From the NCBI GenBank assembly GCA_016792805.1, contig JAEUHX010000039.1, positions 1 through 64,000 of the forward strand: a DNA stretch of 64,000 nt, read 5' to 3'. Below the pieces are notes generated by a model. The model worked only from the letters and a program-made list of their open reading frames with translations. It was not told where the DNA came from and did not search any database. The DNA comes from Planctomycetota bacterium (lineage in GTDB: Bacteria; Planctomycetota; UBA1135; JACQFD01). Positions 55,462-64,000 of the stretch are shown here, in pieces; position 1 is the first letter of the stretch; each line of letters starts with the position of its first letter. The position numbers were made by a program, and so were the translations under genes.

Positions 55462-58287
55462 TTACTGAACGGCGAACTCGAGGACCGTGCGCGCGAGCGA
55501 TCGGATTCCGAGAAACGAGGCCGTCGCGAGCTCAGGCGATGCCGCCACCAGAAGCTTCTCGTAGGCACCCGCGCGATAGCGGCGCGCCTCGATCGTCAAT
55601 GTGTAGCGTTTCCCCGATTCAAAGAAGACCGGGACAGGGACCCCTTTCGACTGCGCGGGCAGCGACGGAAAAATAAACTTCCCGGGCGAGCCCGGAAGCC
55701 GCACACGCCAGGATGCGCGCTGCTCGACGATCTCGCCATCCGGCTGCGTTTCGAGATCGGACCGCTCCACCGTCAGCAGCGTCTCGTCGGCGTCGGGATC
55801 CGGCGCCCATTCGATGCCGGCTCCCGTCGGCGTGAGCACGACCGGCGCACCTCCGCCAGCAGGTGCGGCGGTAACCGTGGGCAAGGTCAAGAATCCCGCA
55901 GGAGCGGCCTCGTCGGAGACCACGACCGCCGCCGTCTCGTAGCTCGATCCGTTCGCGGTCGTGCCCGTGCCGCGCACGATCGCGGCGATACGAAAATCGG
56001 CCAGCGACGGCGATGCCACAGAAAACGCGCCCGTGCCGGCATTGAATGCGGCATTCCCCTGGCGGCCCAGGGAAATCCCCAAGCCGCTCGAAGTTCCCAC
56101 CACCAACGTCGCTGCAACGGCGGAGGCATCGCCGTCGAATCCGTTCAGCACCGCCTGCACGGAACTCGAGGGAACCAGATCGAGCGACGCGTTCTGTGTG
56201 ACGCTCTCCCCTTTGCTCGCGACGACGGAGGCAACCAATCCGATCCGCGTGATCGGCGCGGTGGCGCCCGTGCCGTCGCGCTCCACAAATGCGAGAGAGG
56301 CGCCGCCTGCGGGAATCAGCGCCGAATAGCCGGGCTGCCCGAATGCCGGCAAAGCTGCGCGCTCTGGAAGGCGCTGCGCCTCGTCCTCCTCCAGGCCGAG
56401 CTCAATCGCAATTTTCCGCTCGAAGCTCCCCGCGCTCGACGCGCGAATCTCGACCGAATAGCTGCCGGAGGCCGGAGGAGTGCCGATCGGATCTGTGAGG
56501 CCTGCCACCGATCCGCTGGCGAGCGCCCCCACGGCGAAGCCTCGCGGAAGCAGCTCGATCCGATCCGACAGCAATGCACGGCGCGTCCTCGAGTTGGACA
56601 CGCTCGAGGCATAGGTTGTATTGCGGATGCGATCGATCGGCACACCTCCCACAAAAAGCCCGCGCGCCGACGTCTCGAACGCCCGCCCCACGGTCGTGAG
56701 CGCATCACCCGGAAGGACCGGCTGGAATCGGCCGATGCCGCTCAATGTGTAGCCTTGCTGCGCGACCGATCCGTTGATGCCAAGCAATCGATACGAGGTG
56801 AAAACGGGAGTTCGCGATCGGTCCCGCAACGCCGATTCCACAATAAATCCCGTGTGAGGCTTTCCCTTCTTTGCCGTCGCCACGGGGAAGAGCTGAATCG
56901 TCGTCGTAGAACCTTCGCGCGTGAGCTGCGACAGCCGGCTCGAGCGGATCAATTTTCCGTCCTCGACGACCGCTGTGGCGTTCGCCAAGAATCTGCCGAG
57001 TGGCACATCCCAGAACTCGCCGCCTGCAAGTGTTGCAATCGTCGAGTCTTCGAAAAGGCAATCGTCGGCGTCTGCCACGCCGACCCACGCACCGGGGAGC
57101 GTGTCTCCGCGGTAAATCGGCTGCACGCGAACGCGCCCGGCAGGAACTGTAGCGAGGGGCCGGTCTCCGAATTCCGTCACCTGTCCTGCGCCGGGCACTC
57201 CGAGCTTGCCGTCGAGCCGCCAGGCATGCTGGGCAAAGAACGGAGGCGCCGTCGCGAAGAGAGGCACCGTGATCGGCTGATCGTTTGCATCCGCAGCTGT
57301 AACATCCTGGATCCCGGCGAGCCCATTCGAATCGGCAAGAATTGCGCGGCCGTCACGTGACAGAAATGCCGTCTTCTCGAGCGCGTCAAGCTTCAGGTCG
57401 ACGGCCCGCGCAGTCACGATGGTGCGGCGGGGTGCGGTGCTCGCGACGGAGAGCGCAAAAATCCCGCCGCCCTCCGTGTCAGGCGAAGCCAAGAATCCGC
57501 CTGCAACGGAGGCATTTCCGGCAAGCAGCCAATCACCCACTGTAGCGTCGAGCCGATCGAGCTCCGGAGCGACCGGCTTCGATGCTGCGAGCGCATCGGC
57601 GATCCCGAAGATCGAGCTTCCGACGCGCACGACCGGCCTCGTGGAAAACACGAGTTCGGCGGGGGCAATGGCGTAGTAGAGCGCTCCCGCGCGAAGAACT
57701 CCGCCCACTGTCAGCGCGGCCGAGACGGCGTGAGGCGGAATCGATACAAATCGAAGGGTCGCCGCCGTTACCGCCGATCCTGGAAGGGTGGCGACGGCGC
57801 CGTCGAGCACCAGCTCGGCGCCCGTGGCCGGGTCGATGAGCGTTCCCGCGAGGAGTTGCCCTTGGTTTACGGAAATTTGCTGCGAGGCACCGCCCTGGAA
57901 GTCAGGCAGAAAGATCGGCCGCGGGGGCACTCCGAACGTGCCGGAAAAGCTCACGAATACGGAGGAGGTATCAAAAATACCTCCCGCGTCCGTCGACGTA
58001 TTTCGGGCATCAACACGAACGAGCCCGGACTTCACAAACTCGTCGCCGAACCGATACCGCCCGCGTCCGTCCGTAAATGTAGATTTCCCGTTGTACGTTA
58101 CGCGGGCGTTGCTCACGGGCCGCCCCGTCGGATCGCACACGAGCCCCTGGACCGACTCCTCCGCAAAATCCTGCAGGTTGGGTCCCACTTCGGAGCCCTG
58201 CCCGACGCACGCCGCGCCCAAAGCGAAGAGGACCGCAGTGATCGTCAGGCGGTGGATGGGCGTGCCGAGCGGTCCAGAGTGCTTCAT
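55462..58287 (-). CDS. Large lipoprotein with carboxypeptidase-regulatory-like domain
   Basis: The 941-residue product begins with a signal peptide and a lipobox-like LGAAC (Cys27). Residues 45-115 form a carboxypeptidase-regulatory/CnaB-like beta domain (VQGLVCDPTGRPVSNARVTY, FTDGRGRYRFGDE). The rest is Val/Ala/Gly/Ser-rich beta-sheet sequence with few Cys and no catalytic motif that I recognise, so it is likely a multi-domain surface lipoprotein. It lies 60 bases downstream of the M28 peptidase gene, in the same direction, and may be co-expressed. An adhesive or structural role is plausible but unproven. Confidence 0.8.
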   Translation of the reverse strand: MKHSGPLGTPIHRLTITAVLFALGAACVGQGSEVGPNLQDFAEESVQGLVCDPTGRPVSNARVTYNGKSTFTDGRGRYRFGDEFVKSGLVRVDARNTSTDAGGIFDTSSVFVSFSGTFGVPPRPIFLPDFQGGASQQISVNQGQLLAGTLIDPATGAELVLDGAVATLPGSAVTAATLRFVSIPPHAVSAALTVGGVLRAGALYYAIAPAELVFSTRPVVRVGSSIFGIADALAASKPVAPELDRLDATVGDWLLAGNASVAGGFLASPDTEGGGIFALSVASTAPRRTIVTARAVDLKLDALEKTAFLSRDGRAILADSNGLAGIQDVTAADANDQPITVPLFATAPPFFAQHAWRLDGKLGVPGAGQVTEFGDRPLATVPAGRVRVQPIYRGDTLPGAWVGVADADDCLFEDSTIATLAGGEFWDVPLGRFLANATAVVEDGKLIRSSRLSQLTREGSTTTIQLFPVATAKKGKPHTGFIVESALRDRSRTPVFTSYRLLGINGSVAQQGYTLSGIGRFQPVLPGDALTTVGRAFETSARGLFVGGVPIDRIRNTTYASSVSNSRTRRALLSDRIELLPRGFAVGALASGSVAGLTDPIGTPPASGSYSVEIRASSAGSFERKIAIELGLEEDEAQRLPERAALPAFGQPGYSALIPAGGASLAFVERDGTGATAPITRIGLVASVVASKGESVTQNASLDLVPSSSVQAVLNGFDGDASAVAATLVVGTSSGLGISLGRQGNAAFNAGTGAFSVASPSLADFRIAAIVRGTGTTANGSSYETAAVVVSDEAAPAGFLTLPTVTAAPAGGGAPVVLTPTGAGIEWAPDPDADETLLTVERSDLETQPDGEIVEQRASWRVRLPGSPGKFIFPSLPAQSKGVPVPVFFESGKRYTLTIEARRYRAGAYEKLLVAASPELATASFLGIRSLARTVLEFAVQ

Positions 58288-58347
58288 CGTGGGTAGGCGG
58301 CGCCGGCAGATGCCAGCCGCCGGGCGCGAAGATAGCGACCCTCGCCG

Positions 58348-59712
58348 CTATCGCGCCGGGCGGCTCTCCGCCGCGCCCCGCTCGACGGGCACCGACGCCG
58401 CCGAGCGACGCCCCGTCTTCGAGACCGCGCGCACGCCCACAACCGCATCGTCGAGGACGACGGGCACGACGGCGCTCGACTCGGTGCCCCCGGGGAATTG
58501 CTTCTCCCACGTGGCTGCGGTGGTCGAGCGCGCAACCACCTCAAATCCGGCAACCTGGCTGGCCCACACAGCCGCCGGTGCTTTCCAAGAAACCGTCGTG
58601 TCGTGGCGCAGAGCGCCATTCACGCGGACGTCGGAAGGAGTTGGCGGCGCCGAAGCGACCTCCGCCACGAGCGCCGCATTGAGCCGCGCGACATGTGCGA
58701 GGTACTCAAAGTCGAGGTGCTCCGGCAGATCGCCATAGCGCACGCCGCTCTCCTCACGCACGTCTTGGTGCTGGTGGCGGTAATCCTCGCGCGGCTCCGT
58801 GAATCGAATCCCGGGGAATCCCAACTTCTCGAAAGAAGTGTGATCTCCGCCGCGGCCGTAGCGATCGGCGCGAAACACAAGAACGGGCTCAAATCCCGGA
58901 GTGTACAGTTTGGCGACATCCACGGCGTGTCGTGCCAAGTTGCGCGCCGGCGAATCCAGCCCCGCAGGACATGGTGAAAACAGGCGCACAAATCGGTTGC
59001 GCACGATCCCGTCTTCGCCGCGGGAGGCGCCCACGATATCATTGGTAATTGCCAACTCCACAAATTTTCCCGACTCCTTGAGCTTCTTGGCATGGGCCTC
59101 CGAGCCGAGCAACCCCTGCTCCTCCGCCGTCATGGCGCAGAACTCAACGGTCATTGGGAACTGAAGGTCGGCCAGCGCTTCGGCACAAGCGACCGCAACT
59201 GCGGTGCCCGAGGCGTCGTCGTCGGCTCCCGGCGCATCGCCGACGGGGTCGATCCCGCCCCGCCGAAGATCATACTTTGAATTGATGGAATCGTAGTGTC
59301 CTGAGACAACCACAATTCGATCTGGCTCCACGGTTCCGACGAGCCGCGCGATCACATTGGCGCCGCGCGCCTTGCCCCCGGGCAGCCGAGTGGCGGACAC
59401 GAGATCGGTCCACTCCTCCTCGACTTGGAGCCGGCCGCCGCGGGCCGCCGAGATGGCGCGCAGCTTTTCGACGAGCCATCGGCGCGCCGCTCCGATCCCG
59501 CGGTCTCCCGACTCGCTCTCGGATGCGGAGTGGCGCGTGCCGCAAGCGACGAGCGCGATGACCGTCTCCTGAACCTGCGCGGGCGTGATTCGAGCCAGGC
59601 GCTTAGCAATCTCGGGGTCGGCGCGCCAAGCCGATTCTTGTGCACTGGAAGCGGCAGCGACGACCGCGAGGGTCGCCGCTGCCCAAATCCATCGCTGTCC
59701 CTTCGGACTCAT
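58348..59712 (-). CDS. Secreted M28-family aminopeptidase with C-terminal Fn3-like domain
   Basis: This zinc peptidase of 454 residues removes N-terminal amino acids outside the cytoplasm. A signal peptide (WIWAAATLAVVAAASSAQ) is followed by an M28 domain whose di-zinc ligands are visible: SGHYDS, GADDDASG, AEEQGLLGSE, NDIVG and the late His in DYRHQHQD. The GGDHTSFEKLGFPGIRFTE segment is typical. The last 100 residues are an Fn3-like beta domain (PTPSDVRVNGALRHDTTVSW). All active-site residues seem present. It precedes the large lipoprotein gene. Confidence 0.92.
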   Translation of the reverse strand: MSPKGQRWIWAAATLAVVAAASSAQESAWRADPEIAKRLARITPAQVQETVIALVACGTRHSASESESGDRGIGAARRWLVEKLRAISAARGGRLQVEEEWTDLVSATRLPGGKARGANVIARLVGTVEPDRIVVVSGHYDSINSKYDLRRGGIDPVGDAPGADDDASGTAVAVACAEALADLQFPMTVEFCAMTAEEQGLLGSEAHAKKLKESGKFVELAITNDIVGASRGEDGIVRNRFVRLFSPCPAGLDSPARNLARHAVDVAKLYTPGFEPVLVFRADRYGRGGDHTSFEKLGFPGIRFTEPREDYRHQHQDVREESGVRYGDLPEHLDFEYLAHVARLNAALVAEVASAPPTPSDVRVNGALRHDTTVSWKAPAAVWASQVAGFEVVARSTTAATWEKQFPGGTESSAVVPVVLDDAVVGVRAVSKTGRRSAASVPVERGAAESRPAR

Positions 59713-59739
59713 CGGAGCGCGCGCTGCAGCGATTCTGTC

Positions 59740-61017
59740 CTAGGTCCGCGGCTCGCCAGGGTAGGGCGGGCGCGGACGCGGGCGCGTGGGACGAGGCTCG
59801 CCCGGGGCGTAGCCGCCGCCGGAACCGGTACCTGCGCCGCCACCATAGCCAGGGCGGCCGCCCCCTTCCGGGTAGCCGCCACCCGAGGAGCCTCCGACGG
59901 AGTAGTCGCCTCCGCCCGAGTAGCCGCCTCCTCCCGCGTAGCCGCCCCCTCCGCCGTAGCCGCCGCCGTACGGTCGCCGATATCCGCCGCCGCCGCCTCC
60001 CGCATAGGGCCTTCGGTAGCCGCCGCCGCCTCCTCCCGGTCGGAAACCGCCGGGACGGCGCCCACGGAACGGACGCGCCCCCTTCTTCGGTCGCTTGCGC
60101 AGCAGCTTCTTCTTCGAGGATCGCCGTCGGGACGTAGCGGTCGGACGCGCAATGATCACAGAAAGCCCGCTTTGCCCGTCGAACGGCGTTCGCTCAAAAT
60201 CGCAATAATGCTCGAGCACTTCGAATCCGGCCGATTTCAGCAGGAGCTCAAGCTCGAAGCGATGGGTCCAGCGGAGCGTGATATCCGCCTCGCCGCTGCT
60301 CTTCGCCCCGCCGCGCGGACCGACGTCCTGCCACTCATGATGGACCTTCAACAGCTGATTTGCGGTGTCCACCGAGTAGCTACGCATCCGGCGAACCTTC
60401 GCCTTGCCTTCTCCGGGGCGCTCGATCTCTTCCGCAGCTTTTGTGGACTTCCCCGGCTTGACCGACGCAAGCTCGTCGTAGGTCGGATATCGAACGTCGA
60501 AGACGAAGAGCCCGCCGGGAACGAGGTGCGCCTTCACGCGGTTCAGAGCTCGCCGACGGTCCTCCTCTGTAAGAAGATGAGATAAAAAGTCGCCGGGGGC
60601 GATGGCGCAAGCGAAGCGCCGATCGAGCTGCATGGTGCGCGCGTCTCCCTCCTTGATCCGCTTGCGGGCGGGAGCGGGAGGAGGCGTCAGCGCTACTCCG
60701 GCGACATCGGCCGCAGCCGCTGCGTGCGCGGGCGACGCCGCAGGTGCGAACTCCTTCAGCTTCGACTCGAAGACCTCCAGCATCGCCGGAGCGAGATCGA
60801 CGCCGAAATACGGGAGCCCCGCTCTGACGATCTCCATACCGACTCGGCCGGTCCCCGCGCCGAACTCGATCACCGGACCACCAGCGCGACGCGCGACATC
60901 AAGGTAGAACGGGATGTCGTCTTGCTTGCGCTCCTTCGCGAGCGCGGCGCAGTCGGCATCGTAATGCGGCGCCGCGATTTTGTAATAATTCCTCAGTGCC
61001 TGGTTGGGAGATTCCAT
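59740..61017 (-). CDS. SAM-dependent methyltransferase with Gly/Tyr/Arg-rich tail
   Basis: The 425-residue product has a class I methyltransferase domain over the first 280 residues: motif I VIEFGAGTGRVG, acidic loop FGVDLAPAML, CAIAPGDFLSHLL and VPGGLFVFDVRYP. A Lys/Arg-rich segment follows (SRRRSSKKKLLRKRPKKG), then about 120 residues of Gly, Tyr, Arg and Pro (GGGGYRRPY repeats). Such tails occur in RNA-binding proteins and phase-separating proteins. The methyl acceptor is unknown; RNA or ribosomes are possible given the tail. The ATG at 61017 is preferred over a start at 61056. Confidence 0.85.
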   Translation of the reverse strand: MESPNQALRNYYKIAAPHYDADCAALAKERKQDDIPFYLDVARRAGGPVIEFGAGTGRVGMEIVRAGLPYFGVDLAPAMLEVFESKLKEFAPAASPAHAAAAADVAGVALTPPPAPARKRIKEGDARTMQLDRRFACAIAPGDFLSHLLTEEDRRRALNRVKAHLVPGGLFVFDVRYPTYDELASVKPGKSTKAAEEIERPGEGKAKVRRMRSYSVDTANQLLKVHHEWQDVGPRGGAKSSGEADITLRWTHRFELELLLKSAGFEVLEHYCDFERTPFDGQSGLSVIIARPTATSRRRSSKKKLLRKRPKKGARPFRGRRPGGFRPGGGGGGYRRPYAGGGGGGYRRPYGGGYGGGGGYAGGGGYSGGGDYSVGGSSGGGYPEGGGRPGYGGGAGTGSGGGYAPGEPRPTRPRPRPPYPGEPRT

Positions 61018-61249
61018 TCCGTTGTAATTCCACAAAAGAGAACTCTCCGAGGACAAGCTCGGAGCGATGAAGCAAGCGCATCATGCGCTGCTCCCATCGG
61101 ACGATCGAACTTCGCTTCGAGGCGACTCTCGATGAGCCGCACTTATGGAAGCGACGCCAGAAGGGTACGGGCCATCCTCATCCTCGCAACGCGCCTCTGG
61201 CACCGAGGGGTCTCCGCGAAGTGCCTCAGGTGCTGCCCCCCGGGCCCGC

Positions 61250-62845
61250 TCAGTAGATCTCGAGCCGCCGAATCCGAACCGCGAGCTTTCGTGCGCGGTC
61301 CGCGGGCGCCGCCGAAGCGACGACCGGGTCGCGAAGGTCGACCTGAAGGAGTAGGAAGGGCGCTTCCACGCCCATCGGCTCGATGGCCCCTGGCGGAATG
61401 TCGAGGTCGATGTCGCGGGGATCGGTGCCGACCGTCGCCTTGACGATGGTTTCGAGCCCGCCAAACCGGACCTCAATGTCGCGCGTGCCTTGAGCCTGCT
61501 GCGCCGCCGGCGAAGCCGACTTGTCAACAAACGCGCTCAGCCGAAGCTTCTGGAAGGGCCGGTCGGAGCGCAGCAGCACGATCGCGCGCGATGACAGCAG
61601 CCCATAAGCGTCCTCGAAGCCCGCCGGCACCTGTTGCAAATTCTCAATTTTCTCTTTGGGAAAGAAAACCACAGAACTCGAGACCTTCGTTCGAGCCAGG
61701 TTGTTGGCTTGATTCCTCCACTCGACGGGGAGCCGCGAATCCTTCGAGGGATCCACCGGCGGCAGAGGCGGCACCCCCGGCAGATCGAGTGCCTTCACCG
61801 AGACGAAAGCCCCCAACAGCGCCTCCGCGAAAAGCCGATTCGCTTTCGCGTTGGGGTGCGGATCCCAGCCCAATGTGAATTCCTCGCTGCCGAGATTGAT
61901 GGCATCCGGAATCACAAAAACCGGGACCCCGAGCGCCGACGCCGTGCGATGAAGTTCTCCGTTGGGAGGGGCCGTCAGATTATTAAAAGAGAAAATAAGC
62001 ACCTTCGCGTTGAACCGCTTGGCGCCTTCACAAATCCTTGCGAGTTCGCGGCTATATCGAGCCCAGCGCTCCTTCGCATAGACGCCGATGCCCCACGGAA
62101 CGAAGTCGCCGCCGAAAAACCGCCGCTCGAAGGCCGGACGCTGCTCCGTCGGTATCGCCGAGAGCTCACCGAGTCGAATATAGTTGGTACTCGCAGTAAA
62201 GTAGCCTTCGGGAAGCTCCTCGAGCCTGGGAGACCGAACGTACTCCCCTTTGGGCTCATACACTCGGGAGTCATCGAGGTCGTTGGCGACGAAGGTCACC
62301 ACGACGACATCGGGCTTCACGGCGTCGGCAAGTCGGTCGAACTGGGCCGCACTGTCCTGGATCTCGAATCCGCTGACAGCACCGTTAGCAATCTCCGCCT
62401 TGCCCCGCAGGCGCTCCGCCAGCACGTGGCAATAGGGCTCGCCCTCGCGTAGCCCGTAGCCATAGGTGAAGGAGTCTCCGAGGACGAGAACGCGCGGCAG
62501 GGTCTTCTCCTTCGCCAGCTCCGCCGACCGGAGCCCGAGAGAGTTCGTCCGCAGCATGTCGCCCGCATCGATGCTGGGCCGCAGGACGAACGGGGGCGCG
62601 CCTCCCGGCACGCGCTGGAGCGACGAAGCGAGGATCTTGTTGAACTCTCGCCGCAGGTCGGTCGATTCGGCCGACTTGCGCTCGGCCAGCATCGGCTTCA
62701 CCACAAAAAAGAATGCGGCGGCGAGGATCCCGGCGAATCCGATGCCGAGAAGCAGTGCAGCGCTTTTGTTGGAACGAGGAGGTGCTTGCGCCAAGCGAAA
62801 TTCGGAATCGTGCGGGAGTGACGAGGAGTCGGGGCCGGGCCCCAT
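61250..62845 (-). CDS. Membrane-anchored SGNH/GDSL hydrolase
   Basis: The 531-residue protein has one N-terminal membrane helix (ALLLGIGFAGILAAAFFFVV) and an extracytoplasmic SGNH domain: block I VLGDSFTYGYG with the nucleophile Ser, block III ANDLDD and block V DPHPN. The fold is of the type that acts on acyl or acetyl esters of lipids and polysaccharides. The C-terminal 150 residues are a beta-rich domain (FQKLRLSAFVDKSASPAAQQ, LDIPPGAIEPMGVEAPFLLL). Substrate is not evident. It precedes the methyltransferase gene by about 230 bases in the same direction. Confidence 0.88.
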   Translation of the reverse strand: MGPGPDSSSLPHDSEFRLAQAPPRSNKSAALLLGIGFAGILAAAFFFVVKPMLAERKSAESTDLRREFNKILASSLQRVPGGAPPFVLRPSIDAGDMLRTNSLGLRSAELAKEKTLPRVLVLGDSFTYGYGLREGEPYCHVLAERLRGKAEIANGAVSGFEIQDSAAQFDRLADAVKPDVVVVTFVANDLDDSRVYEPKGEYVRSPRLEELPEGYFTASTNYIRLGELSAIPTEQRPAFERRFFGGDFVPWGIGVYAKERWARYSRELARICEGAKRFNAKVLIFSFNNLTAPPNGELHRTASALGVPVFVIPDAINLGSEEFTLGWDPHPNAKANRLFAEALLGAFVSVKALDLPGVPPLPPVDPSKDSRLPVEWRNQANNLARTKVSSSVVFFPKEKIENLQQVPAGFEDAYGLLSSRAIVLLRSDRPFQKLRLSAFVDKSASPAAQQAQGTRDIEVRFGGLETIVKATVGTDPRDIDLDIPPGAIEPMGVEAPFLLLQVDLRDPVVASAAPADRARKLAVRIRRLEIY

Positions 62846-62929
62846 GGGGAGATCGAGGCCGCAGAGGCTATCCGAAGCGGGGAATCACTCGCGAGAGGAC
62901 GCCGCCTTCCGAGCACCGCTCCCCGCCTC

Positions 62930-63842
62930 GCGGGGCTTTCGAAGGCACAGTCTTCATCGTCCCCGCCGTCGGCGATTCCGTGCTCGGCAGCACCGCGCTC
63001 GGCGGATGCTCTCCGGGAGCCGCCGGCTCCACTCGCGCGGGCAGTGCGTGATGGGACGCCCGATGTCACCGGGACGAACGCCATGTCCGCCCACGTGTTC
63101 GATCCGGCACCCGCCGCCCCGCTGACGGGAGTGTATGGAAAGTTCTATGGGGGCCCCGTGAGTCCAAAAGCGCGCTTCTATCCGGCGCTGACCCTGACCC
63201 GATCCGGCAGGATCCTCATGGTGGGTGGACGGGTTCCGACTCCGCTGCCGGCCTATGCCACTAAATAGAACGAGATACAGTATTTCTCGCTCGCGGGCAC
63301 GACGCTCACGGCCCAGCCCGGACTCACTCCCCAACTCGCCCACAGCGGATGGGGCCTAGCAGGTTGTTCAAAGTTCATTCCGGCGCTCCTCGTCCCCATT
63401 TCGCGATCTCATCGTCGAGCCGCGATCGACGGAACTCCTTGGCTACGCCCCACGCGTCTCTCCTCGATCTCGCGAAACGTGAACTTCGAATCGCTCGAAA
63501 GCAGTTATTCAATGACCTGCGAATCACACCTCTGGCGAATGATGCATTCGACTGCTTCCCACGCATTTCCCAAACGAGACGCTTCTCGATACGGACACAA
63601 AGGTAGTACTCATGCACAATGGCGGAGTCACCCATCATAACGACTACGACCAGCGCCTCGTAGAGCTTCGGATTATTGAGCGCCAGCAGCTCACGTCCAA
63701 TACATTTCGACTGACTCTCCAGGCGCCGACCGTGGTGAACCATGGCGCGTGCCCTTCAGAATGGTACATGCTCTTTGTACTCACTCCAGATAGCCACGTT
63801 CCTATTGGTAGCCGAATTTCTAAAGGTGCAATAGAGCTATGA
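62930..63842 (+). pseudogene. Decayed galactose-oxidase-like (Kelch + DUF1929) gene
   Basis: Two fragments of a radical-copper-oxidase-like protein remain. The 5' part (about 63044-63340) reads like a Kelch blade: FYPALTLTRSGRILMVGGR, then an in-frame TAG at 63266, then IQYFSLAGTTLTAQPGLTP. The 3' part is open from 63543 and matches the galactose-oxidase/glyoxal-oxidase C-terminal domain: DTKVVLMHNGGVTHHNDYDQ, containing the copper-ligand His, and WYMLFVLTPDSHVPIGSRI near the end. A short element at 63358-63520 sits between them. Intact relatives have several hundred more residues, so most of the propeller is gone. The weak frame at 62930-63040 may be an older part. Confidence 0.65.
63358..63520 (+). 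repeat. Inverted-repeat-ended short element within the oxidase remnant
   Basis: The 163-base element starts AGCAGGTTGTTCAAAGTTC and ends GAAAGCAGTTATTCAATGAC-CTGC; the ends are imperfect inverted repeats. The interior is about 85 percent identical by eye to the 29061 copy, in opposite orientation. It interrupts the galactose-oxidase-like remnant, which suggests movement or capture in this genome. Confidence 0.8.
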
Positions 63843-64000
63843 TGCACTTCGCTCGCCGAAGACAATTGGCGCTGCTCACGGGGGTCCTCAGCGCTGTTTT
63901 CTTCTCCGGATTGGGAGCTGCTCAGAGTTTCCTGTCGCCCGAGTTAGCTCCTAACTATTTTTGCAGGCTCTCCGAGCATGGGGCATTCGTGCGCCAGGAG
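63839..64000 (+). CDS. Exported protein, 5' end only
   Basis: An ATGATG at 63839-63844 overlaps the stop of the oxidase remnant and opens a frame that runs off the window. The first residues (MHFARRRQLALLTGVLSAVF, then FSGLGAAQS) form a clear signal peptide with a cleavage site after AAQ or GAA. The following SPELAPNYFCRLSEHGAFVR is not recognised. Overlap with the remnant suggests the two were once translationally coupled. Confidence 0.6.
   Translation, partial: MMHFARRRQLALLTGVLSAVFFSGLGAAQSFLSPELAPNYFCRLSEHGAFVRQE

Overview
The window looks like chromosomal DNA of a Planctomycetota bacterium. The 16S gene reads, on the minus strand, with a 5' region typical of that phylum. There is also a large Ser/Thr kinase with a DWG motif fused to a sulfatase-modifying (FGE-type) domain, many lipoproteins, and a MlaE/MlaF/MlaD lipid-transport operon, which implies two membranes. 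No CRISPR array, complete insertion sequence, prophage or recognisable defence island is present.

Layout. Positions 1-22.3 kb are extremely GC-rich. A minus-strand group comes first: kinase-FGE protein, HU-like protein, Dtd, two lipoproteins and TrpS. A tightly overlapping plus-strand operon follows: a W-P-F repeat lipoprotein, MlaE, MlaF and MlaD. Then come riboflavin synthase, the trmD-rplS-secDF-LysM run, hflX-nadB on the minus strand, and lexA preceded by a 28-codon ORF and a LexA-like operator. From 22.7 to 28.1 kb lies a complete rRNA operon on the minus strand (16S, tRNA-Ile, tRNA-Ala, 23S, 5S). It has two boxA-like sites, a 16S processing stem and a strong terminator hairpin.

From 28.6 kb to the end the DNA is clearly less GC-rich. 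This half carries a short inverted-repeat-ended element (about 165 bp) in four to five copies that I did not see in the left half. The genes are an L,D-transpeptidase and IleS; an operon hpt - RluA-like - truD - mtnP - asparaginase; an amidohydrolase and a Nudix hydrolase; a signalling block of two response-regulator/HD-GYP proteins around a degenerate NtrC-like regulator; exported proteins of unknown function; an alkyltransferase-like protein without the catalytic Cys; a large secreted RIFT-barrel/toroid protein; YgfZ; a 941-residue lipoprotein; an M28 peptidase; a methyltransferase with a Gly-rich tail; an SGNH hydrolase; and a decayed galactose-oxidase-like gene.

How genes work together. 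The lipoprotein-MlaEFD block is the best candidate for an undescribed variant system: an ABC lipid transporter translationally coupled to a repeat lipoprotein of unknown family. The HD-GYP block is an orphan response-regulator set that should act on cyclic di-GMP, with no histidine kinase nearby. The hpt-mtnP-amidohydrolase neighbourhood suggests purine/methylthioadenosine salvage. The change in composition and repeat content across the rRNA operon could be real or an assembly join, and should be settled before genes on the two sides are linked. I see no clear evidence for a wholly new multi-gene system; the findings are leads of differing strength.
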